Source of the DNA: CAWVVV01 sp964629165
GTDB lineage: Bacteria; Verrucomicrobiota; Verrucomicrobiia; Opitutales; Oceanipulchritudinaceae
Direction of reading: 5' to 3'
Length of the DNA stretch: 5,473 nucleotides
NCBI GenBank assembly: GCA_964629165.1
Contig: CAZVQJ010000183.1
Coordinates: 1 to 5,473 of the forward strand
Below are positions 1 to 5,473 of this stretch, in pieces; within the stretch, counting starts at the first letter, position 1; every line of letters starts with the position of its first letter. The position numbers and the translations under genes are program-made. The notes under the pieces were generated by a model, which searched no databases, was not told the DNA's origin, and saw only the letters and a program-made list of their open reading frames with translations.

Positions 1-1
1 C

Positions 2-208
2 ATCACTCCCGATCTGACGACACCCCCGACCCGCGTCGAGGATATGCTCAGGAACGATATCGAGGCCGAGCAGTCAGACGTGCGCAACTACGTGCAGCTT
101 TCCGAGTTGGCGGAGAAGGCGGGCATGATTGCGCTCAAGCTGCAGATGGAGGAACAGGCGGCCGACGAAGATAGCCATGCGCAGGAAATGCGTCGGCTTC
201 TCGGATAA
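2..208 (+). CDS. Ferritin-like / bacterioferritin-family protein, C-terminal part (5' end outside window)
   Basis: Reading frame 2 is open from the left edge to a TAA at 206-208, giving 68 residues of a C-terminus. The pattern 'VEDMLRNDIEAEQ' followed about 30 residues later by 'DEDSH' matches the third and fourth helices of bacterioferritins ('VEEMLRSDLALEL' and 'DEEGH' in the E. coli protein as I recall it). By that alignment the di-iron ligands would be Glu23 of the fragment (68-70), Glu56 (167-169) and His59 (176-178). Proteins of this family oxidise Fe(II) at the di-iron site, and many store iron in the cytoplasm. The fragment ends nine residues after the ligand His, so the fifth helix of classical bacterioferritin (about 28 further residues) is absent. 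It may therefore be a smaller ferritin-like protein rather than a 24-mer cage subunit. The haem-ligand region is outside the window. It converges with the minus-strand gene ending at 274. Family assignment is fairly safe; the exact subfamily is not. Confidence 0.78.
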   Translation: MTPDLTTPPTRVEDMLRNDIEAEQSDVRNYVQLSELAEKAGMIALKLQMEEQAADEDSHAQEMRRLLG

Positions 209-231
209 GCCCGCTTTCCGAAGCATCGAGC

Positions 232-253
232 CATCTCCCCCCTCCGGGAGATG
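232..253. terminator. Hairpin between convergent genes, possible bidirectional terminator
   Basis: CATCTCCC (232-239) and GGGAGATG (246-253) form a perfect 8-bp stem around a 6-nt loop. It lies 23 bases after the TAA of the ferritin-like gene and 20 bases after the TAG of the convergent minus-strand gene, where a shared terminator would be expected. There is no T-run on either side, so it is not a canonical intrinsic terminator. It could be a transcript-stabilising 3' hairpin instead. Confidence 0.45.
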
Positions 254-273
254 AGAGAGACCGCCCCCGAGGC

Positions 274-3200
274 CTACGGTTCGAGCGTGATGATAATGCG
301 GGCGAAGGACGCCGGTGCGGGCGGATCCAGGGTGATCGTGTAGGTCGTGAAACCGTTCGCCGGAGTCCCCGCAACCGGGACCGGACCAGGACTCCAGTCG
401 ACGAGGTCGGTGCTGATTTCCGAGCTGAAGGCGACCCCCGAAAGCGTTTCCGGGACGGTGAACGTGAGCGTTCGGTCGCTTCCGAGGACAAAGGGCACGC
501 CGCTCAAAATCGCCAACGCCTCCTTTTCCTGTTCAGAGAGCTCGTCGTCGATGTTGGTAACAGCGATCTTCGTGGGAGGTAGAGCCGCGTAGTTCGTGTC
601 CTCCGTCGTCATCGAAAACTCCAGGTTGTAGGTAATGTCTCCGTCTGAAACATCATCATCGACGCCAGTGACCGTCAGGGTCTGCCATTGACTCCAGTTG
701 GCAGGGGTGAACACGAATGCAGTCTCGGAAAGCTGGCCTTCGCTCGCGTCCAGTCCCTCGATCGTCACCGTGGCGTCCGCCGTCGGCTTGGTTTCGAGCG
801 CAAATCGAATGTCGGTAGAGGCGCCGCCTTCAGTTGTATACAAACCGGCAGCGTTTTCGAAGATCAGGCCCGCGAACGTTCCGGCATCGTTATCGAGAAT
901 GAATACAGAGGTTTCGCTCTCCCCGAGCAGACCATCGGTAGTCTCAAAAACCAGCTGCAGGAGAAACTCCCGCTCGCCGTCGACCTTCGTGTTGTCGATC
1001 GCCTCGATAGACACCATCTTTGGAGAGAGATCGTCTTTCTCCCACTCGAGAATGCCGGCCGCCGGGACAAAATCCACCTCCGCGATAGCCGTGCGCTCGA
1101 CCGCACTGTAGCGAGCCTCGATCGCCCCATCGACGCCGGGGCGCTCAATCGGGATGAGGTCTGTTTCGCCTTCGCGGATTGACAGCGGTGATGACAGCTC
1201 CGGACCAGTAGGTTCGGGATCACTGACAAAAATCGACGCGTTGGTTCCCCCGATGATGAGGCGTCCTCCCGGGCCGACCGCGAGGTGACGGAGAAATGTG
1301 TTCGCCTGGTTGGTCGCAAACGGGGTCTGCCCCCAGGTCGTTCCATCGTCATCACTGATCAGGAGGAAATGTTTGTTTCGGTTTTGGGGAAACGGCGTGC
1401 GGTAATTTCCCACCGCGATCCAGCGTGTGCCGACCTGAATCACATCGTTCAGTCCGAAATGGAGGTTCGGCCCGGTGGTCTCGTAATTGAGGTTGATCCT
1501 GACGGTCCAAGATTCTCCATCGTCGTCGCTCGTGAGGATCTCATTTTCTCCCAATGCGACAATGCGGCCCGACACGCCAGCTCTCAATTTCAGGGCTTCG
1601 AAGACCTTTGTCTCCGGTTCACCCGTCGCCGAATCCAGGCCATCGAGGCTCTGCAGCACGGTGCTGACGGCCCACGTCCCGCCATTATCGTCACTGAAGT
1701 AGAGCTTCGGCTCGAATCTCGATCCCATGTTGGTCGCAACGATGATCCGCCCGCTTTTCGTCTGCACGATCGCACGGACATCTTCGCCATAAACGAGGCC
1801 CGCCGTCACCGGCGTCCACGTGACTCCGTTGTCATCACTGTAAAAGAACTTTCCCTCATTCTGGACATCCCTGCCCTCCGCCGGAACGATGATCCGTCCC
1901 GTCGTCGTTCTGGTCATGAGAAAGGCGCTGGCGCTGCCCGTTGGGACCGCAATCGCCGTCCAGCTCGCCCCGCCGTCATCGCTGACCTGCACCTGAGCCC
2001 CGGGGCCGGGGCTGATGAGGCGACCGTCGCCGCCCGCGATCAACGTACCGATACCTTTGAAACCCACCGCAGTTTCCTGCCATGACTGCCCGTTATCGCG
2101 GCTCGTCCACAGGTTTCCGTTGCTCGTCGCCCTCGCATAAATGACGCCGTTGACCACACCGAGAATCTGGAGGTTCGGGCCGACATCCTTGTCCCAGACC
2201 TTTGTCCAGCCGGCTCCGCTGTTCGTGCTCTTCCAGACGGTCTCACTCGACTGCACCGCGACCGCGGTCGAACCACTCACCGCAATCGTATGGGACCATG
2301 CGCGCACCTCCGGACCGGCAAGGGTGAATCCCGGGCCACCGTCTGAAGTGATATAGGCCCCGCCAGGCCCCGCCGAAATAATGTTGCCTCCCGCCTTCGC
2401 AAACGGACCGTGGTAATGATCCTGCGGATACGCGTTCCAGTTCCTCGCTCCGGAGAACGGTGTCGGGGAACTCATCTTGAAGATCTCGTCGAAGAAGTTC
2501 GTATCGATCAGACCACTGTCGTCGAAAGGAACGAAGGTCGCGCCTTGGGCGATGTAGGTGCCATCCAGAACCTCGATATCCATCAGCCGGAGACGGTCCT
2601 TCGTCTCAAAGTCCATCGTATCTCCATCGACCTCGACCTGCGCGGCCCGCATCGTGTAGCCGTTCCAGCCGGCGCCATCTGCACTATCGAGGATCGCGTT
2701 GTGGCTAACCGCGACGGCCCGCCCATCGGCATTGGTCACCTTTCCCACCGGGCCATAGCCGAAGTGGGCCTGTGTCCAGCTGCCGCCGGACTGCCGGAAG
2801 ATGGCACCCCCGATGTTCCAGTGGATCGCACCGGGATGATTGGTCCCGGTCGTCGTGCCATAGGCGATCAATTGTCCCCCCGGCCCCATGTGCAACCCCG
2901 TGATATTGACCCCATAGTACCTTCTCCCGTCTCCGGCGAAAGTTGCATAGTGCAGGGGAAACGCCGACTTCGACCATGTATTGCCATTGTCGCTGCTTGT
3001 GAGGAAGTACGTGCGCACATGATAGTCGAAGAACCCGACGCTCGATTCTTCGAATTGTCTCATCACCGCGATGAGGTTGCCGCCGGGTACCTGGAAGATC
3101 GCGGAGTAGGAACCGCGCACCGGGACTCCCTCTATTTCGATGGCACCGTACTTCCAGTTCGAACCACCGTCATCGCTGAACATCAGGCTTCCGTTCCCGC

Positions 3201-3363
3201 CAACGGCAATGATCCGACCCGACGAAGTCGTCGTCGCAGTCGAATAGGAAATATGGGGGGTGGCATCCCCCCGCGTGGTGATCCATACGTCGCCAACCCG
3301 CTGACCATGAAGCAGAGAAACAAGTACGAACGAGAGCAACGTGGACGAGAGAATTCGAGACAT
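274..3363 (-). CDS. Predicted secreted Asp-box (BNR) beta-propeller protein with Calx-beta-like domains
   Basis: This is a complete 1029-residue frame from ATG at 3361-3363 to TAG at 274-276. Residues 1-20 form a Sec-type signal peptide (basic MSR, then a hydrophobic core to about residue 18, cleavage probably near HGQ); there is no lipobox cysteine. Residues 25-715 carry at least eight S-x-D-x-G-x-x-W Asp-boxes plus degenerate copies, the mark of sialidase/sortilin-like beta-propellers. Residues about 722-826 ('FILDNDAG' end) and 828-940 ('VTGVDDD', 'VTNIDDE') resemble Calx-beta or related beta-sandwich domains. Residues about 942-1029, with 'STDLVDW', resemble a terminal module common in verrucomicrobial secreted proteins. 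Function is unknown: I cannot see a sialidase 'RIP' motif, and such propellers also bind carbohydrate or protein without catalysis. The signal peptide fixes the start. There is no good ribosome-binding site: GGAG lies 18 bases upstream and AGG only 2. No sorting tag such as PEP-CTERM is visible. The kinase gene is divergent. Confidence 0.88.
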   Translation of the reverse strand: MSRILSSTLLSFVLVSLLHGQRVGDVWITTRGDATPHISYSTATTTSSGRIIAVGGNGSLMFSDDGGSNWKYGAIEIEGVPVRGSYSAIFQVPGGNLIAVMRQFEESSVGFFDYHVRTYFLTSSDNGNTWSKSAFPLHYATFAGDGRRYYGVNITGLHMGPGGQLIAYGTTTGTNHPGAIHWNIGGAIFRQSGGSWTQAHFGYGPVGKVTNADGRAVAVSHNAILDSADGAGWNGYTMRAAQVEVDGDTMDFETKDRLRLMDIEVLDGTYIAQGATFVPFDDSGLIDTNFFDEIFKMSSPTPFSGARNWNAYPQDHYHGPFAKAGGNIISAGPGGAYITSDGGPGFTLAGPEVRAWSHTIAVSGSTAVAVQSSETVWKSTNSGAGWTKVWDKDVGPNLQILGVVNGVIYARATSNGNLWTSRDNGQSWQETAVGFKGIGTLIAGGDGRLISPGPGAQVQVSDDGGASWTAIAVPTGSASAFLMTRTTTGRIIVPAEGRDVQNEGKFFYSDDNGVTWTPVTAGLVYGEDVRAIVQTKSGRIIVATNMGSRFEPKLYFSDDNGGTWAVSTVLQSLDGLDSATGEPETKVFEALKLRAGVSGRIVALGENEILTSDDDGESWTVRINLNYETTGPNLHFGLNDVIQVGTRWIAVGNYRTPFPQNRNKHFLLISDDDGTTWGQTPFATNQANTFLRHLAVGPGGRLIIGGTNASIFVSDPEPTGPELSSPLSIREGETDLIPIERPGVDGAIEARYSAVERTAIAEVDFVPAAGILEWEKDDLSPKMVSIEAIDNTKVDGEREFLLQLVFETTDGLLGESETSVFILDNDAGTFAGLIFENAAGLYTTEGGASTDIRFALETKPTADATVTIEGLDASEGQLSETAFVFTPANWSQWQTLTVTGVDDDVSDGDITYNLEFSMTTEDTNYAALPPTKIAVTNIDDELSEQEKEALAILSGVPFVLGSDRTLTFTVPETLSGVAFSSEISTDLVDWSPGPVPVAGTPANGFTTYTITLDPPAPASFARIIITLEP
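544..1200 (-). repeat. Two tandem Calx-beta-like domains in the secreted protein
   Basis: Residues about 722-826 and 828-940 each show the order of a Calx-beta-type sandwich: an early 'EG' turn (731-732 'EG', 845-847 'EGG'), a middle stretch rich in V and T, a 'DG' step before a hydrophobic strand (795-796 and 907-908), and an Asp-rich exit ('LDNDAG' 823-828; 'NIDDE' 937-941). The second copy has the 'FTPANW...QTLTVTGVDDD' pattern seen in large bacterial surface and secreted proteins. Such domains often bind calcium through the acidic ends; binding here is inferred. The two copies are divergent, so this is not recent DNA duplication. Confidence 0.65.
1333..3177 (-). repeat. Asp-box (BNR) protein repeats within the propeller region
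   Basis: Canonical boxes begin at residues 63 (SDDGGSNW), 123 (SSDNGNTW), 421 (SRDNGQSW), 461 (SDDGGASW), 509 (SDDNGVTW), 557 (SDDNGGTW), 612 (SDDDGESW) and 670 (SDDDGTTW). Degenerate copies lie at about 190 (RQSGGSW), 227 (SADGAGW), 339 (TSDGGPGF) and 379 (STNSGAGW). The last six canonical boxes are 40-58 residues apart, the usual blade spacing. In the DNA they appear as scattered short imperfect repeats around 'TCATCACTGA' on the plus strand. Confidence 0.85.
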
Positions 3364-3390
3364 AACCTATAAAGCGAGAAACTCCGCTAT

Positions 3391-3424
3391 TTGTAAAGTT
3401 CTTATGATCCCCATAAGATATAAT
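3391..3424 (+). promoter_or_regulatory. Candidate sigma70-type promoter reading toward the sensor-kinase gene
   Basis: A perfect TATAAT hexamer sits at 3419-3424. TTGTAA (3391-3396, four of six to TTGACA) is 22 bases upstream of it, which is too far for a standard pair, but it is exactly 17 bases upstream of the overlapping TAAGAT (3414-3419, four of six). Either arrangement would start transcription near 3430 and leave a 5' leader of about 270 bases before the kinase ATG. The inverted repeat at 3400-3418 fills the spacer, which fits a regulated promoter. Confidence 0.4.
3400..3418. promoter_or_regulatory. 19-bp inverted repeat, candidate operator
   Basis: TCTTATG (3400-3406) and CATAAGA (3412-3418) are perfect 7-bp inverted arms around a 5-bp centre (ATCCC). 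The repeat lies between the possible -35 and -10 elements of the plus-strand promoter and 37 bases upstream of the secreted-protein ATG on the other strand, so a bound protein could affect both genes. Arms and spacing fit a dimeric DNA-binding regulator. Which regulator cannot be told from the sequence. Confidence 0.45.
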
Positions 3425-3603
3425 CATGAACGCTATCATTCGCTGGTATCACTTCTTCACGGGGATCGTGACAGGCGAGCGTGATCCACCGCACCTTTCT
3501 TGCAGAAGCCACCGCACACCCCCTGGCCTCGAGCGCTCCGGGCGTGGGAATGGAGGTTGCTGTTCCACCGTTTTTCGAGCGAGTTCTGTTACAGTCATCG
3601 CCC

Positions 3604-3615
3604 GATCGGCCGATC
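3604..3615. promoter_or_regulatory. 12-bp perfect palindrome upstream of the kinase gene
   Basis: GATCGGCCGATC is fully self-complementary and lies 87 bases before the kinase ATG. It could be a protein-binding site or a small hairpin, but it is short and GC-rich, so chance is a real alternative. No second copy was noticed in the window. Confidence 0.22.
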
Positions 3616-3684
3616 TAGCAGACAACCGTTTTCACTCGTTTTCCGTGTTTCGATCACTCCTCATCGGCTCGTCATTCTCGCCCC

Positions 3685-3690
3685 GGGGAA
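3685..3690 (+). promoter_or_regulatory. Weak ribosome-binding site for the sensor kinase
   Basis: GGGGAA lies 11 bases before the ATG at 3702 and is the only purine-rich stretch in range. The same G-run can pair with CCCC at 3681-3684 or at 3692-3695, so it may be partly hidden in a small hairpin. An in-frame TGA at 3696-3698 precludes a longer product from this frame, making ATG 3702 the first possible ATG. Confidence 0.35.
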
Positions 3691-3701
3691 ACCCCTGAGC
3701 C

Positions 3702-5473
3702 ATGCCCCGGCTTCTCTACTACGGTCCTCTCAATGCCTGCAGTATCGGTGCGCACGCGGCTGCCCGCCTCTTGGGTTGTGAGTTGTTTCTTTATCCGCGG
3801 CGCCACGCCGCTTCGACAGAGCTGATCGAGCACACAATCCGTGAGGGCGTGGACGGCTATTGCTGCTTTGGACCCAACCCCGGCCTCTTGCACACCCTGG
3901 AGAAATTGGCCGAAGACGGCCCCCCGGGTTGTATCATCGCCCGTTCCAGCGAGGCGATTCACAGTTTCAATATCGATCAGGAGCACTGCGGTTATCTCTC
4001 GGCCAAGCACCTTGCGGGACTCGGTCACTCCCGGATTCTTCTGACGCACCACACCGACGTAACGATCGGCCATGAGCGCTATCGCGGCAGCCTCCGGGCA
4101 CTGGAGGAAGTCGGCCTGCAACACGATCCGGCGCGGACTCTCGAGATCGGTGCGCTCAATTTTTCCGCCGTGGAAGAGGCGCTTGCCGACGCGCTGTCCC
4201 GGACCACTTTCACCGCCATCGCCTGTTTCAACGACAGCATGGCTTTCTGGGTCTGCTCGTATCTTCGATCGCGCGGCCTTCGCGTTCCCGAAGACATTGC
4301 GGTCATCGGGGTAGATGGTGATGCGTATGGCACAACGACCCGCCCGACGCTCTCGACCGTCGAGGTCCCCTACTTCGACCTCGGTTTTATCGCCGTGCAA
4401 CACCTGCACGCCCAAATCACAGGAACCGCCCGTGCCCTCGACGTCCCGTCCCTGGAAGCCCGCGTCGTCGTCCGCGAGTCCTGTGGCGGGATGCCCACTG
4501 CGGTAGAAGCGCGACAGGTCGATTCTCTCGAAAACGAGCCGCGGCTTCCTCCCCCTACCCGTTCCGATTTCTCGATGAATTCGGTGCGCACGGAGGTCGA
4601 CCGCTTTCTCGACAACGCCGTCCCGGGTGTCCTCCGACCAACCGTTCTTGGAATGGTCGAAGATCTCAAGGCCTGCGTGGAGCAACCGGACGCGTTTGCC
4701 AAGCAGTTCATCCGCATCGTGGAACAGTGCACCTTCACCGGGATGCCGGTCGAAAGGACATTCCGCCTCCTGGCGATTCTGCAGCGACACCGGATCGCAC
4801 CGCCGTCGGTCCTCGATGCTGCGTTTTTCGCCGTGGAACAGCTCGTCGATCGGCGTTCGAGCATGCTGGAACACTCCCGTGCCCGGCACCGGATGGAGGG
4901 CTTTGATCCGAGTGGCATCTTCCTCGTCCGGTTTTTCGGCCTGAGCCAGAACGAAATGATGCGCCTCTTCTGGGAGACTCTCGTCATGAACGGCGCGCGC
5001 TTTTTCGTGGCCGTGATTCAGAACCCCGAAGAATCCTGGCTCTACCAATGGAAGACCGGGGCGAAACCTCATGCGTCCCCCCTGGAGGAGGCCGTCGATG
5101 CTCCGGCCACTCTCTTGCGTTATGTCCACGCTCAGACCGATGCGCGGGAGGTTCTCCTCAGTGAGGGTGGGACCAACGAGAGCAGCTACTTCCTCGCGAT
5201 CGAATGCGAAGAAACTTCCACCGAGAGCACCAACCAGAGCATCATCGCCTTCGAAGCCGGATTCCGACTCTTCAAGACCTGGGAGAAACTGCAGGAAAAG
5301 TCCCTTTCCCTCGAAACCGCCCGCCGCCAGGCAGAAGCCGCGAACGAGGCTAAAAGTTCGTTCCTCGCGAACATGAGCCATGAGATCCGCACGCCGATGA
5401 ACGCCATCATCGGGCTCAGTGAAGCGCTTTGCAGCACCCCCCTGGACGACGACCAGACATCCTACCTCGAATC
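3702..5473 (+). CDS. LacI-type sensor-domain histidine kinase (3' end outside window)
   Basis: The frame is open from ATG 3702 to the right edge, 590 codons so far. Residues 1-262 are a type I periplasmic-binding fold as in LacI/XylR regulators: 'VDGYCCFGP' (50-58), 'IDQEHCGYLSAKHLAGLGHS' (91-110), 'CFNDSMA' (175-181), 'VPEDIAVIGVD' (195-205), 'RPTLSTVEVP' (214-223) and the closing 'VVVRESC' (255-261). No helix-turn-helix precedes it, and there is no signal peptide or membrane segment, so it should act in the cytoplasm. Residues about 290-395 look helical and about 400-520 look alpha/beta; I cannot assign either. A coiled coil (about 523-555) leads to the HisKA H-box 'FLANMSHEIRTPMNAIIG' (554-571), with phospho-acceptor His560 at 5379-5381. 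The ATPase domain, and any receiver or output domain, would lie beyond the window. Inferred role: binding a small ligand, probably a sugar, controls autophosphorylation. An in-frame TGA three bases upstream supports this start. Confidence 0.88.
   Translation, partial: MPRLLYYGPLNACSIGAHAAARLLGCELFLYPRRHAASTELIEHTIREGVDGYCCFGPNPGLLHTLEKLAEDGPPGCIIARSSEAIHSFNIDQEHCGYLSAKHLAGLGHSRILLTHHTDVTIGHERYRGSLRALEEVGLQHDPARTLEIGALNFSAVEEALADALSRTTFTAIACFNDSMAFWVCSYLRSRGLRVPEDIAVIGVDGDAYGTTTRPTLSTVEVPYFDLGFIAVQHLHAQITGTARALDVPSLEARVVVRESCGGMPTAVEARQVDSLENEPRLPPPTRSDFSMNSVRTEVDRFLDNAVPGVLRPTVLGMVEDLKACVEQPDAFAKQFIRIVEQCTFTGMPVERTFRLLAILQRHRIAPPSVLDAAFFAVEQLVDRRSSMLEHSRARHRMEGFDPSGIFLVRFFGLSQNEMMRLFWETLVMNGARFFVAVIQNPEESWLYQWKTGAKPHASPLEEAVDAPATLLRYVHAQTDAREVLLSEGGTNESSYFLAIECEETSTESTNQSIIAFEAGFRLFKTWEKLQEKSLSLETARRQAEAANEAKSSFLANMSHEIRTPMNAIIGLSEALCSTPLDDDQTSYLE

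Larger units (their letters stand above)
3364..3701. other. Divergent intergenic region between secreted-protein and sensor-kinase genes
   Basis: This is 338 bases with no convincing gene. The left 70 bases are clearly AT-richer than the rest and hold the promoter candidate and inverted repeat listed separately. Between 3430 and 3600 I see only a 9-bp direct repeat CCACCGCAC (3486-3494 and 3509-3517) and short GC-rich self-complementary words. A 12-bp palindrome lies at 3604-3615. Small open frames here (for example 3426-3698) have atypical composition and no recognisable domain. No minus-strand promoter for the secreted protein could be picked out with confidence, and no riboswitch or small-RNA fold was recognised. 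Confidence 0.7.

Noticed and set aside
135..491. 118-codon minus-strand open frame across the gene junction
   Set aside because: It overlaps the ferritin-like C-terminus and the end of the secreted-protein gene in another frame, and its translation is low-complexity R, S and P.
1285..2085. 266-codon plus-strand open frame
   Set aside because: It is another shadow of the propeller-coding strand; its repeated H, D and R content mirrors the Asp-box codons read in reverse.
1333..3177. Scattered plus-strand DNA repeats resembling TCATCACTGA, possible CRISPR or iteron-like repeats
   Set aside because: They are the reverse complements of codons for the Asp-box motif, in frame, imperfect and separated by coding sequence of varying length.
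2410..3372. 320-codon plus-strand open frame inside the secreted-protein gene
   Set aside because: It lies opposite the Asp-box region. Its translation shows no domain, whereas the minus strand has periodic S-x-D-x-G-x-x-W boxes and a signal peptide.
3486..3517. 9-bp direct repeat CCACCGCAC at 3486-3494 and 3509-3517
   Set aside because: The 23-bp spacing could suit tandem protein binding, but a 9-bp repeat in GC-rich DNA with no further copies is too weak to call a site.
3500..3781. 93-codon plus-strand open frame overlapping the kinase start
   Set aside because: It runs 80 bases into the kinase gene out of frame and has no domain or credible ribosome-binding site.
3672..5381. 569-codon open frame on the minus strand opposite the kinase gene
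   Set aside because: It is an antisense shadow. The plus-strand frame from 3702 carries clear LacI-type and HisKA motifs, while the minus translation has no recognisable domain and is rich in R, G, E and D, as expected from GC-rich codons read in reverse.

Overview
The window suggests a GC-rich, Gram-negative-type bacterium, probably of the Verrucomicrobiota (class Opitutae or a relative). This is an inference. It rests on a secreted Asp-box (BNR) propeller with Calx-beta-like modules and a C-terminal module containing 'STDLVDW', and on a LacI/XylR-type sugar-sensor domain fused to a histidine kinase; both kinds of protein are common in that group. No RNA gene, insertion sequence, integrase or CRISPR array is visible.

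Layout. (1) Positions 2-208, plus strand: the last 68 codons of a ferritin-like/bacterioferritin-family protein that enters from the left edge. (2) Positions 209-273: a short convergent intergenic gap with an 8-bp-stem hairpin. (3) Positions 274-3363, minus strand: a 1029-residue predicted secreted protein with a signal peptide, a long Asp-box beta-propeller region, two Calx-beta-like domains and a terminal beta-rich module. (4) Positions 3364-3701: a 338-bp divergent intergenic region. Its AT-rich left end holds a plus-strand promoter candidate and a 19-bp inverted repeat; a 12-bp perfect palindrome lies nearer the second gene. (5) Positions 3702 to the right edge, plus strand: a 590-codon open reading frame cut off by the window end. 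It encodes an N-terminal LacI-type ligand-binding domain with no DNA-binding domain, an unassigned middle region, a short coiled coil and the start of a histidine-kinase core with its H-box (His560).

The large secreted protein and the sensor kinase are divergently transcribed from a shared intergenic region. A reasonable hypothesis is that the kinase senses a small ligand in the cytoplasm, perhaps a sugar, and controls nearby genes, which could include the secreted protein. Nothing in the window proves this link. The most unusual item is the kinase: a soluble, apparently cytosolic sensor built from a repressor-type sugar-binding domain without its helix-turn-helix, joined through about 230 unassigned residues to a histidine kinase. 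A 569-codon open frame on the opposite strand of this gene is a coding shadow.
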